From Rhizophagus irregularis (Eukaryota > Glomeromycota > Glomeromycetes > Glomerales > Glomeraceae), in assembly GCF_026210795.1 (NCBI RefSeq), contig NC_089431.1, positions 2,914,001 through 2,978,000 on the forward strand: DNA of 64,000 bases, in the 5' to 3' direction. The notes under the pieces were generated by a model. It saw only the letters and a program-made list of their open reading frames with translations, made no database searches and was not told the DNA's origin. Position 1 is the first letter of the stretch; the number at the start of each line of letters is the position of its first letter. A program made the translations under genes and the position numbers. This document shows, one piece after another, positions 35,366 through 46,522 of the stretch.

Positions 35366-36465
35366 TAAATTATTCGTAATAGAGAATTCTTTTTTAAGTT
35401 AATTTTTTTGAAATGATCGGGTATTAATTAAATTGTCTTTATGAAATTTTGTGAGACATTATTATATTACATTTCGCATTTTATTCGCATTTTTTACAGA
35501 AAATGATGAAACATTAATTTAAAAATCAACCTGTCAAATTTACTAACAATGAATAATAATTCTGCAGTTTTAGTAGATTATTTTGGGTAAATTAAAATGA
35601 CCTTAATAATATTCATTTTTGAACATCCTAAAAAACATGATTGATAATATTCATTTTTGAACATCCTAAAAAACATGATTGAACATGATTCAAACCATAA
35701 ACGAAATAAAATGATTATTAGAAAGAAATTATTTTTTTTTTTATTTTATTTTATTTTTTTTTTCGAAAAATTAACATAGATTAAAATTGACTGTACATTA
35801 TAAAAGAAAAAAGAAATTATTTTTTTTCATTTATAGACTAAAAAAGTAATAAGACCCCCATAAAAGATTAATTAATATAATTATTAAAAGTTCTATTAAA
35901 GAAAATAAAAGGAAGTAATTTTTACAAAAAAGAAATTTGATTATTAGCTATAATAAGAGTACTGTATATAATTTTTTTTTTTTTTTTTTATGCTATACAA
36001 TCTAAAAAAAAAAGTTGAGGATTTCGGAAAAACCGATTATTTCTATTAAAATGATGTACTTAGTTAGGTACACAAAACTAATCCGAAAATGTGGAAGAAA
36101 AATTTTTTTCTAAAAAAAAAAAATTTTTACTTTTTTATTTTTTAATCACTAAAATCCAACATTTGGCGTTTGGAAGGAGAATTGTTTGTTGTTTTTTTTG
36201 CCGCGATACAATGACGTAGGAGGAAGCTAGGAAAGGTATGACGGTTGATTATATTGGAAACGAAGGGAATAAAATTTTTCATTCATGGCCAGAAAAAGCC
36301 GTGAAATTGTTGTATGTGTGTCCAATTTTTTTTGTTTTTTGTGCCTTTTTTTTCCCGGCCTAACATGACCATCTAATTTCCTGTCCCAAATTCGGGAGGG
36401 GAGAATGATGATATGTTGTCATATATGCCATATATTGGAAGTGATTAACATTATTATTACTTTTG

Positions 36466-36780
36466 TTACTTTTGTTGATTAGAAGCGGACCCATTAGCTT
36501 CTGCAGCTTTCATCATTTTATTCATTTCTCTTCGTAAATCACATCGAAATTGAAGTAATTCAGAATATTCTTTGAAATTAAGTCTTGCTGGTTCCATTGA
36601 AGTACGATCGTATTCATCGTTACACCAAGTTTCGTGAACTACTAGAAATCTTGAGAATTGTACGGATTTACGACTATGATTATGTTGATGACATTCGTCT
36701 TCGCTATCATCTGTAGCACCTACGCATATAGCGATGCAGGATTCTGTTGGTGATGGTGGGCATGAATCTGTATCAGACAT
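36466..36780 (-). CDS. Small acidic protein with RVxF-like motif, conserved fungal type
   Basis: A single-exon frame of 104 residues begins MSDTDSCPPSPTES and is rich in Asp, Glu, Ser and Cys. A central block RKSVQFSRFLVVHETWCNDEYDRTSMEPARL is followed by an amphipathic helix (YSELLQFRCDLRREMNKMM). KSVQF fits the [RK]x[VI]x[FW] docking consensus for protein phosphatase 1. The VHETW-EYDR pattern resembles a short domain I associate with small fungal proteins of unknown function. It lies alone between long gene-free regions, and its codons are far less AT-biased than the surroundings. PP1 binding is only a motif-based suggestion. Confidence 0.7.
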   Translation of the reverse strand: MSDTDSCPPSPTESCIAICVGATDDSEDECHQHNHSRKSVQFSRFLVVHETWCNDEYDRTSMEPARLNFKEYSELLQFRCDLRREMNKMMKAAEANGSASNQQK

Positions 36781-37893
36781 CTTTTTTTAAGTAAACTGGG
36801 TAAATTTGGTAAAACTTGAGTAAACTGGGTAAACTGGCTAATAACTAAGGAAATAACTATAACTAAGAATTTGGAAGAGTTCCTCCCTCGAGTATATTTT
36901 GATTCGAGTGTAATACAAAGATTATTTTTTTTTTACGAAAATTATACTTTGATCTTATTATTATGTATTATAATATTATGGATATTATGATCGTAAATAT
37001 GAGAGAGAAACTTTATTATTATTTTTACTGAGATAAAATCACAATTTTAATTGATGATGATAAACAAATAAACTTTTAAATGATCTTCCTTTGCTAAAAA
37101 TTAGAGAGAAATCTATTTGATCCTTTTAAAAAATTATCGCGTTTTTTTCCTCTTAATTAATTATTTCAAATACTAAAAAAAATTACCAAATGGTTTTGAT
37201 AGAAAAATTATAGAATTTTTTTTTTTTAAAAAAAAAAAATTTTTAAAAAAATTTTTTGGATGATATAGGGTAAAAATATATATATATATTATATATATTA
37301 TTATATATATATATATTTTTTTTTTAATATTATTTTTTTTTTTTGAAAGTTATATAACTAAAACAAACGTATGAAGAGAATAGAAGAGACAGAGAGGAAA
37401 AGGCCCTACCTTTATACTGTTTTTTTTACCCTTTGAAAAAAAATTTTTTTTTTAAAGTAATAATATAAATAGTGTATCACCAGTTGTTTGTGAAGCAATT
37501 TAGTACAAAATGTACATAAAATATTTTTGTGTAATATGAGATATTTTATTAAGTGATATAAGGGGGGAAAAGATAACTAAAAGGAAAGATTGCGACACAT
37601 AATAAAATAGGCTAGTACGTGAAAATAATACAAGGTTTAAAATAAACGAAAAATAAAATTTCTAAATTGAGTATAATGATGTGTTAATCGAAATTACTCC
37701 GGATATATGTCATGGGTCGGATACGTCTCCTGATTTTCCTTATATTAACACTGGACATCAGGTGATGTCGTAAGTTGATCTAATTATAAAAAATATAATG
37801 AATATATTTATTATTATATGAAACATTTTTAAATGATTCCCAATTTATAATTATCAAATTGGTAATAGAAAAAAAAAAAGGATAATTATAGCA

Positions 37894-37970
37894 CAAAATA
37901 AAATAAAATAAAATAAAATAAAGTAAAGTAAAATAAAATAAAATAAAATAAAGTAAAATAAAATAAAAAA
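37894..37970. repeat. (AAAAT)n microsatellite
   Basis: About fifteen copies of AAAAT with a few AAAGT variants (AAAATAAAGTAAAGTAAAAT). Confidence 0.9.
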
Positions 37971-40159
37971 GTGAAATAAAAAAAGTGAAATATAATAAAA
38001 TACTTATTCCCAATTGTAAAAAAACATAGTTATACGAAGAAAAATAAACAAAAAAAATAAAAAACAGTTATGCTTTGTGATTATTATTTTATTTTTTTAT
38101 TTTTCATGCAAAAAATTTATTATTTCCCGATTTAAATGGTAGAAAATCCGTTTGAACTCTCATAGTTTTTTTTATTTGAACCTTTCAAATCTCATTTTTT
38201 TTCGGTAATCGAATAATAATCAATAATTTTTACTTACATCAAGTTTAAAAAAGCAAATATTGAAATACCGAAATCTAAACATTAATGCATGCAAAAAAAA
38301 AAAAAATTTACTTATAAAAAACGAAGAGTTGATATTTCTTTAAATAAATTTCTTTTCTAAATTTGGAATTTATAATAAACAAATAAATAAATAATCTTTC
38401 CACATAATTATTACCTGAAATTTATGCAGTGTTCAACATCAATCTTACTAAAAATACATTTTTCATTTTAGTCAACTAGTCAACACAATCACGACAGCCA
38501 TAAGCCAAAAAATCTTTGTAAATCTAAATTATCGAAGGGAATAAAATTTTCTTTTTTAAAATAAATGAACTTTTTTTAGTGTAGATTTTAGTAGATTTTA
38601 AAAAAGAAGGTCATCTTTGTGTTCATGTTTTTTTATTCTTTATTTTTTTTTTTAGAAGTCAAATTCTGTAGAATAACATTGGTTAAGTGCTTCTATAATG
38701 TGAAAAGAATGCAAATCAAAGTCAGTACTTTTTTTATTTTTAGTTCATTACATCATGATTCATGAAAATTGAAAGGGTGACAGTTAACAAAGTGGCTAAG
38801 TCATTATAAATTTACTTTGTTTGGTCACTATTCCCTTTATAATAAAAAACAGGCGAAGGATCGGGGTAAAAATATAATTAGTTTTATAGTTGATAATTTT
38901 AATTACCTAAATTTGATATGATGTGATACAACGATCAAATAATAATAGGTATAATTTTATCTTGGGGTGAAAAAAATCGACCCGATTCTTTAACAGATCG
39001 TTTTGAATTCGAATTCATGATTCAAGAGTCTTTTGGATCCTCGACAAAGACTTTATTCTGCATCAATGAATTTTTATAATTAGTTTTTTCCACTGGAATT
39101 TCGATAATTCCAAATAATACATTTTTGAAAGAACTTAAAAAAGTTACACCAAATTTTTTTAGTTATTATTATTTAAGGTTTTCTTTTTTTTGTAAATCAA
39201 AAAATAACTATTACGATAAATATACATACTTTAGTACATGAAAATATCATTAGTTTGACAATTTAAACATTTTACAATATTGTTTAAAATTTTATGGAAT
39301 TTTATGGAATTTTAAAAGATATCATGAAAATTTTGGATCACAGAGATTTTTTATAATTATCATTTTAAAATATATTAATTTTGATCAAAAAAAAATCAAA
39401 AAACAAACAAACAATTCACAATACAATCATTTTAAATTTTAAATTATTTTAGATAATCTCAAAAAAAAGTTATTATAGACGACGCTTACTGGTTCAAACT
39501 TCAAAGGTCGGACTCTCTTTAAAAGATTTTTGTTGTAAATTGTAAATTGTAAATTGTAAATCTCATTTGTTTGTATGTTTGTAAGTTGTAACATCTTCAT
39601 TTTGATCAGATGATGATGTGTTACTTTGTTGATTTACAATCTTACATGAGTCTATGACTTATTCGTCATTACCCGTTTTGGTGGGTAGTATTCAAGTTGA
39701 CGTTATGACGATACTCACGTACAAACCTCATTTAAAAATGTCACGCGCGCAAATTTTCATTATTAAAATTACTTTTCAAAGTTTTTATTCACGCGTTTTT
39801 AATCCTTTAAGGAAGTGACAATCAAACAATCTATACGTGATATAATGTTATTTATACCGATATAGTTGAAATCATTGTCAATTATGATAATCCGATTATC
39901 TTGAAAAAAAAAAATTGCGACATTTACACGCAATATAATCCCTTCTGAGTTCCCGAGTATTTTTTATTTTTGTGGGAGTTTTTTTCTTAAATAATATTAC
40001 AAATTTTTACTATTTTTAATGAAAGATATTCGAATTTGTAACTTTGTATTACTTTTTTTGAATTTCCTTTAGAAATTCTTTTTCAGAATTTTAATTTCTT
40101 GTTTTACCTCAAGAATTTTTGTTTGTACTATAAAGTCTATATATTATTTAAATATTATG

Positions 40160-40262
40160 GTATTTATTCAAATATTTTTAATCTATATGTTATTCAAATA
40201 TTTTTAATCTATATGTTATTCAAATATTTTTAATCTATATATTTATATTCAAATATTTCAAA
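40160..40262. repeat. 26-bp AT-rich tandem repeat
   Basis: Three to four copies of a 26-bp unit containing CAAATATTTTTAATCTATAT. The last copy is truncated. Confidence 0.85.
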
Positions 40263-42893
40263 TATTTACTCTTTCTACTTTTTTTCATTTCCCCACGTCC
40301 CCAATCCCCATTTAAAAACTGATAAACCAAATTAAGACATTATAATAAAATGGATCACCTTTTTATTGTTTGACAAGAAAAATATTAAAAATACTTTGTA
40401 GTTTGTACTATCCGACCTTTCCCACGGACAAAATGTGACCCAACGGTCCCTAACTGACCCGACGGTCCCAGATTTTTTATGTGTCTTGGTGATCTCAATA
40501 GAATATTACATACAGACATACAGTATATTACTTTATAAAACGAAAAAGAAACACTTTCTAAGAATAGATTTAAATGTATGTTATATGTACGCGTCAGTTT
40601 CTTTTTACACCAATTTAATGCGTCAATTAAAAACTAATCATGTTCCAGAGAATAAACTTGGCATAAATCAAAAGTTCTTTGATTCGAAGAGAGATTTTGG
40701 AATTTTATTGAAGGAAAAAAAAAATATATATATATATTTTTTTTTTTTATTTTTTTTGTAGTAACACCACATTTTGAACAACCATTGAGCACAATTAAAG
40801 GTGTTGAACACAAATTAAAGATGTTTCACACTTGTATAAAGTCTAACTAGTTCTTTTTTAAAAAAATTAGTAGATTTTTAATTAATTAATAATCAAAACT
40901 GCTTGGCATTTGACATTTTAGATAAAAAAAACTTTATTATTCTACAAATCATAATTAATCAAATTGTTAATCTATATAAGAAAATTATATATATATATTT
41001 TTTTTTTGCTTGTTAATTTAATTGTAAATCTCGATAATCCTTTTTTAATATTTTTTGATCAAATAACATATGCAAATATTATGTTAACTTTGCATCAAAA
41101 AGGTTTATTATGTTCACGAAATAAATTTTTGTATACCAATTTAGGTTTCGTTCAATGATAATTTACTTTAATTAGTAAAATTTATTTTTTTTTTTTAGGG
41201 TAAATAGAAAAAATTAACTGGTGAGACCAAAAATTGTGCATACATAATAAAAAAAAATACCATCTATGTAAAAAAGAAATGAAATTTATTACATGCGGGA
41301 AACATGAATACCATGTTAAGTTAAGATGATCATCGTATAATTCGTTACTATTTTTGATTTTTTTGTCAAACGAAAATTTAATTGCATTATTTATTAAATT
41401 AAAAATTACACGAAATGTTTAATTTATTTAAACCGCTTTTGCAAACCTTTTACCGATTGGTTCGGTAAACCTGTTGTATTTGTAACAAATATACAAATAT
41501 ATTTATTATATTATATTCTTTTGTAAATCTTTCTAAACTTTTTTGTTCATGTAACCAATGTTGATGAACTTTTTTGAACAAAAAATCCTGTATAATTAAT
41601 TATTTTCAAATATTAAATAATTATTTATGTAAAATTCATTTATGTAAGGAAAAAAAATTCATTTATGGTCATAAAAACAAATATGATTACGGTGTAAGAT
41701 TGTAAAGTGTAATAAATAAATTATATAAATTATATATATGATACGTAAGACGAACGGTAAGACTTAAAAAAAATAAAAAAGTTCTTTCGGGTAAGGGTAG
41801 AACCAAGTTTATCTCTTTTTTGATCAACTTCCATGTGCATGGTGCACTTGTGTCACGAACTCTCGGTTTTTTTTCATGATCTTTTTATTGTATATGTTAA
41901 CGATTAATTAATTTAAATGAACTATGATTGGTATGATCTCTTTGACATTTGTACCAGATTTAGGTGATGGTGAATTTTTTAATTTTTTACAAGAATTTTT
42001 TTTTTTTGCTGGTGTACCTTGATTTATTATTATTTATTACGTAGCAAAGATCACGAATCATAATTTCAAAATTATCAATTATCAATCGACCTTATATTAA
42101 AGTTCCGACTATGGATTCCGACTTTCCGACTTTACATTTCTTACATTTCTTACATTCCCCCATTTTTTTTTCAAAAAAGGAGAATTTATAATGAAAAAAA
42201 TATGTGACTTATTATTGTGACTTAATAATTACAAAGAAATTTTTATTATTATTATTGTTTTTTTTTTTTTTCATTATTCAGCCTTATTTACATTCTAAGT
42301 TTATTATTTCATTTAGAGAAATTGTTAATGAATACGCGGTTATGGATTATCGTGTAACAAAAAAAATTTCAAATATTTTCAAATAATTCCTGATAATTTG
42401 ATAATGCGGTGTGATTCTCCTCCTGATTTACTTTGCATTTATGAATCTTTTATGTGTAAGAATATGATTAGAAAAAAAAAATTCATTATGAAACTAACTC
42501 AACTAAGTGATTTATGAAGGAATTTCTATCATTCCTTTTTATCATTTCTTTTTTAATAATTTCGCCAAGAAATAATATTTGAGTTGATCTTAAATTTAAT
42601 TGATGCATATTTTGATATTTTGATGTACTTCACGCATTCCCATGCATACTTTATGAAGTTTACAAATTTTTAAATCTTTTTTTATCGGTCTCCTTGATAA
42701 TTAATAATTACATGATAAAAAAAAATTAAAAAATTTTAAAGATCAAAAGATTTTAAACCAGTTATATCATTATCATATCTTTTAATAATAATAATCATAC
42801 TATAGTTATACTGTAGTTACTATAGTTACTATAGTTGTATACTAATAATAAGATCAATAAATCTACCATAATAGTTACTACACATTTCACTAA

Positions 42894-43475
42894 TCACGTC
42901 TCAATACTAAAGGTTTTCAAACCAGCAATTCCAACTCCTTTAATTACTCCTACTAAATAAACTCCAACTCTTCTATAATCCCCAATTTTATAAACTTTGA
43001 CATTTTCTTTACCATGAAAAGTAGCTTCAATAATTTTTTGTAATTCTTTATACCCATCTTTTTGTCCATAAGGATCTTCTGCAAATTCAGAAGTAAAAGG
43101 ATCAAAAAATTCTTGAAATTTTAATACATTATTACTCTCTGAAGAAGAAAGTTCTTCTTCCGCTATCATCAAATTATTATTATCTTGTTGTTTTATTAAA
43201 GATTTAAATTGTGTACAATCTTCTGGTAATTCAGTTATATCTTCTTTTGGTATAAAAATAAATTCATATGGTTCCTCCCCTTCAGAAATAAATAATAAAT
43301 GTTTACTTGTTTCCAATAATGTTTCCTTTATACGTTGAATCTCTGCTGGAAATGTTGTCTCTTCTTGTTGAACTGTTAATGTTGATGGTTCTTGTTCTTC
43401 TTCTCTAGGTTTTACGTATTGTTTTGTTCTTTGTTCATAATCTTCAACAAACGAGAGGTATTCATTACGATCCAT
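42894..43475 (-). CDS. Protein with nuclease A inhibitor (NuiA)-like domain
   Basis: A single exon of 193 residues. The first 45 residues are charged and Glu-rich (MDRNEYLSFVEDYEQRTKQY). From about residue 48 the sequence has the NuiA-like pattern: a start helix LLETSKHLLFISEGEEPYEF, an IPKEDIT-type segment, FQEFFDPFTS, GYKELQKIIEATF, VKVYKIGDYRRVGVYLVG and the terminal AGLKTFSIET. In cyanobacteria NuiA is a small inhibitor of the secreted nuclease NucA; eukaryotic members are not well characterised. A Ser/Glu-rich insertion (about residues 98-118) interrupts the domain. It is head to head with IMP2, with 214 bp between start codons. Inhibition of a nuclease is inference from the domain only. 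Confidence 0.75.
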   Translation of the reverse strand: MDRNEYLSFVEDYEQRTKQYVKPREEEQEPSTLTVQQEETTFPAEIQRIKETLLETSKHLLFISEGEEPYEFIFIPKEDITELPEDCTQFKSLIKQQDNNNLMIAEEELSSSESNNVLKFQEFFDPFTSEFAEDPYGQKDGYKELQKIIEATFHGKENVKVYKIGDYRRVGVYLVGVIKGVGIAGLKTFSIET

Positions 43476-43689
43476 GATATTAAAATAACTGGGGTGAAAA
43501 TTTCAAAAAGGAATTGACAAAAGTGCGTTATAAAAAACTGTGAGAGTTTTTTTTATAGAGATGTAAGACTGATGTCATTAAATACCTCCCTGAAAAATGA
43601 TAATCAAGATTTGATCAGGTATTGTGTATATTTACACGTGAACAATTTTTTTTAAATTTTTTTTTTTTTTTCCTTTCCTAATTATAATA
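43476..43689. promoter_or_regulatory. Short bidirectional promoter between the NuiA-like gene and IMP2
   Basis: Only 214 bp separate the two divergent start codons, so the promoters must overlap. It contains long T-runs (43648-43671) directly upstream of IMP2 and a TATA-like GTTATAAAAAACTG near 43527 in the direction of the NuiA-like gene. Confidence 0.55.
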
Positions 43690-44895
43690 ATGTTAAACCT
43701 TTTTCATAATTTTAATGTACGAACCTTTATTAGAGCAGCAGCTTGGGGTCCTGTGATTTTATTTTTTGTTGAACATGGTTTTAGTATAGGTTCTATTCAA
43801 GGAAGGTCTATGCAGGTATCTTTTAATAAATTTGGTATACAATATACAATATAGTATATAGTAACTTTTTTAATAATTATAACGAAATTTAGTGTTCGAA
43901 CTAGTAATAAATAACAATAATAAAATAAATATGGTCATCCATTTTTTTTTGTGATTTATATGATTTATATTAACCAAAAAAAAAACTGGCCTTAAAAAAA
44001 AAACATAAATAAAAATAAAATATCAAAACTTATCTAAAAATTTAGCCAACGTTTAACCCTGATTCAAACAAACTCCGTAGAGATGTTGTTTTATTAAATC
44101 GTTGGATAGCTGTTACACATGAATATGTAAGAGGTGATGTGGTAACGTTATTGTAAGTATTTTCAATTAAAATTTTTTTTAAAAAAAAACGCGTTTTTTT
44201 TTTGTATCTTGAAATTTATTTGATTTATTTTTATAAAAAGTGCACCAGATGATCCAGATCGTGTGATAACAAAAAGAATAATCGCATTAGAAGGTGATAC
44301 GGTATTCACCACACTTCCTCATCCTGATAAATTTGTTAAAATACCAAAGGGACATTGTTGGATTGAAGGTGATGATATCTTTCATAGTAAAGATAGTAAT
44401 GAATATGGACCGGTAAGAAGCATTAATTTATAAGTGTTGTCGAAAATTCTTGAGTCAGTGTTATGATATACATAGTGAAATTCGATATAATGGAACCATT
44501 TCGTTCCATTAATAAAATTTGTCAAAAATCCGTTATATCTTATATCGAGGGTAAATTAATTATACGTTATGATAATCCCAATCAAGATTATCGAGGATCC
44601 GGTATATCGAATTTCACTGTGTATGTCAATGCCATAACCATAAAAATATTACGGCATCACGACATTAAGACGACATATGATAATTAATTTCGCCAGTCGT
44701 GGCCATAACCGTGTTACTATTTTGGTACATATAAATTGAAAAAAAGTTAATGATGATTTACAAGAGTTATTTTTATTATAGGTACCATTAGCATTGATTA
44801 ATGCTAAAGTTTCTTACATATTACTGCCATTTTCAAGATTTGGTAAAATAGAACGTGTTGAAAGTTCTCGTGTTTCTGTGTTCAAAGATGATTAG
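43690..44895 (+). CDS. IMP2: Mitochondrial inner membrane protease subunit 2
   Basis: Four exons, 43690-43815, 44046-44152, 44241-44412 and 44782-44895, give 172 residues. A hydrophobic helix near the N-terminus (PVILFFVEHGFSIGSI) precedes the signal-peptidase box GRSMQPTFNP, with the catalytic serine at about residue 40. The second box RVITKRIIALEGD contains the catalytic lysine at about 89. GHCWIEGDD and the terminal VPLALINAKVSYILLPFSRFG are typical of Imp2 and its relatives. The complex of Imp1 and Imp2 cleaves intermembrane-space sorting signals from proteins on the outer face of the inner membrane. Intron 3 (369 bp) is longer than the others because it holds an inverted-repeat element. 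Confidence 0.92.
44471..44621. mobile_element. Mariner-like MITE inside IMP2 intron 3
   Basis: This 151-bp element has nearly perfect 19-bp inverted ends (CATAGTGAAATTCGATATA at left, CACAGTGAAATTCGATATA inwards from the right) and TA on both sides. The interior has an inner inverted pairing around ATCTTATATCGAGG and CGAGGATCCG. It has no coding capacity. It sits wholly within the intron, more than 50 bp from both splice sites. Confidence 0.8.
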
Positions 44896-45334
44896 TTTTA
44901 TTACGACATTGGATAAATGAGTTTTTGGAGAATTTTTAAATAATAATAATTGGAGGAAATAATTAATCAGAGGAAAATAATTATAAGAGAGAAAGTTTCA
45001 GAAATTTGACGAAAAATTATTTTTTTTTTTTAAAAAAAAATAATAATTTTTTTAAAAAAAGTATGTATAATAATAAAAAAGAAAATGGATTTGTCTAATA
45101 ATAATTTAATAACTTTATTGTTCCGTTTTTATATTTACTAAATAAATAGATCAATAATAATTTACATCAACTATTTTTTTTTTCTTAACTTTCTATCTAT
45201 TGATAATTTAATCAGTTAGATTATTTATAACTTGGGTGATGTTATGATGTTATGATTTATAATTATGGAATAGATACTGAAAAAAAAAAAATTTGAAATT
45301 AAAGCATTTGATAAAGCAATTTTCTTATTAATTT

Positions 45335-45780
45335 GCAACTAATTAACCAAGTTCCTTCAATTATTTCAAGTAGCTTCAAATTACACTAATTAACCGAATT
45401 ATTCTAGTAGCTTCAAATTACATCAATTAACCAAGTTCTTTCAAATTATTTTAAGTAGCTTCAAATTACACTAATCAACCAATTAACCGAATTATTCTAG
45501 TAGCTTCAAATTACCTCAATTAACCAAGTTCTTTCAAATTATTCTAAGTAGCTTCAAATTACACTAATTAACCGAATTATTCTAGTAGCTTCAAATTACA
45601 TCAATTAACCAAGTTCCTTCAAATTATTCTAAATAGCTTCAAATTACATCAATTAACCAAGTTCCTTCAAATTATTCTAAATAGCTTCAAATTCAAAATA
45701 TTCTAAGTAGCTTCAAATTACACCAATTAACCAATTACACTAAGTAACCAAATTACAAGTTCCTTCAAATTATTCATATA
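45335..45780. repeat. Minisatellite with about 50-bp and 35-bp alternating units
   Basis: About ten degenerate copies of AGTAGCTTCAAATTACA joined to AATTAACCAAGTTCCTTC or AATTAACCGAATTATTCT. The two linkers tend to alternate. The array begins about 440 bp downstream of IMP2 and runs into the 3' end of the candidate short gene at 45727-45980. Confidence 0.85.
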
Positions 45781-45980
45781 TATAACATTTCCGCATTCAT
45801 CGTGGAATATATATTCGCTCCCAGAACCTAGTTTTGAAAGTCCGATAATACCGCTGGCCAGTTCTGGTCCAACGACTTCTACTGCTCCCATTCCTCCATT
45901 CCACAAAATTCTAAATATTATCTTTATTTTATTATTGCTTTACTAACATTAAAATTCCAACCATACAATTTAGTCGTCAT
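45727..45980 (-). pseudogene. Candidate truncated gene ending in a minisatellite
   Basis: The minus strand reads like protein between about 45770 and 45910 (WNGGMGAVEVVGPELASGI, KLGSGSEYIFHDECGNV), with much higher G+C than around it. It can be joined by a GTATGG...TTTAG intron (45911-45966) to a five-codon first exon at 45967-45980, giving 65 residues before a stop inside the minisatellite. The Gly-rich pattern might be part of a larger domain, which I cannot name. The abrupt run into the repeat array suggests the 3' part of the gene was lost. Confidence 0.3.
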
Positions 45981-46049
45981 TTTGGAGATAATTATTTAAA
46001 GCGATAAGGTTTTTCTAGAGAGAGAAAAAGTTTGAGAACACCGAAATCG

Positions 46050-46513
46050 TAAATCTCGGTAGAGCCACCTGGCAGTTTGCTCCTCTATTCCTCACGTTCA
46101 TATCATTGGATCATGTAATGTAATGAATAGCGAAGTAAATTTGATGAAAAATGCCAGATAAAGTATTGCGCTGATCTGAGGATTTGGAAAAAAGTTCCAA
46201 GTAAACCAAATTTCGGAATCTTTGCTCGCACTGTCGAGCGGTACACCGAAAACATAAATCTCCTGGAAGTTTGCTCCTCTACTCCTCCCGTCCATATTGT
46301 TAGATCATGTAATGTAATGAATAGCGAAGTAAATTTGATGAAAAATGCCAGATAAAGTATTGCGCGGTATACCGAAAACGTAAATCTCCTGGAAGTTTGC
46401 TCCTCTACTCTTCCCGTGTCATTAGATCATGTAATGTAATGAATAGCGAAATAAATTTGATGAAAAATGCCAGATAAAGTATTGCGCTGATCTGAGGATT
46501 TGGAAAAAAGTTT
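46050..46513. repeat. Three tandem copies of a gene-like block
   Basis: A unit starting GGCAGTTTGCTCCTCT or GGAAGTTTGCTCCTCT recurs at 46071, 46264 and 46391. Each copy contains ATCATGTAATGTAATGAAT, AGCGAAGTAAATTTGATG and AATGCCAGATAAAGTATTGCG. The first copy is about 190 bp, the second lacks an internal segment of about 65 bp (including CTGATCTGAGGATTTGG), and the third restores part of it. The copies are over 90% alike by eye. On minus each reads partly as protein (SRGANFQEIYVFGVPL), so the block may derive from an exon. Confidence 0.85.
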
Positions 46514-46522
46514 TTTTTTTAA

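Larger units (their letters stand above)
29869..36465. other. Long gene-free region rich in short repeats
   Basis: About 6.6 kb without a credible gene. It begins with the IDH1 3' region (AATAAA at about 29918). It includes TTTA microsatellites (about 30178-30200), inverted arrays of a CAGTCAT-type motif, two nested inverted-repeat elements (31700-32060), a TA microsatellite (about 31505-31527), a GATTATTAT array near 35250 and a local 36-bp direct duplication near 35607-35680. Remaining frames are short and low in complexity. Confidence 0.5.
36781..42893. other. Long gene-free region
   Basis: About 6.1 kb of AT-rich DNA. It includes the promoter of the small acidic protein gene (T12A12 palindrome at 37216-37239, TA runs at 37277-37320), an AAAAT microsatellite, a GTAAATT array near 39530, and a 26-bp tandem repeat near 40165. 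Frames at 40435-40761, 40964-41158 and 42204-42386 are low-complexity and unsupported. Confidence 0.5.

Noticed and set aside
37780-38013. 77-residue hydrophobic minus-strand frame
   Set aside because: Most of it is the translated AAAAT microsatellite.
44463-44687. 74-residue frame in IMP2 intron 3
   Set aside because: It is the translation of the inverted-repeat element in the intron.
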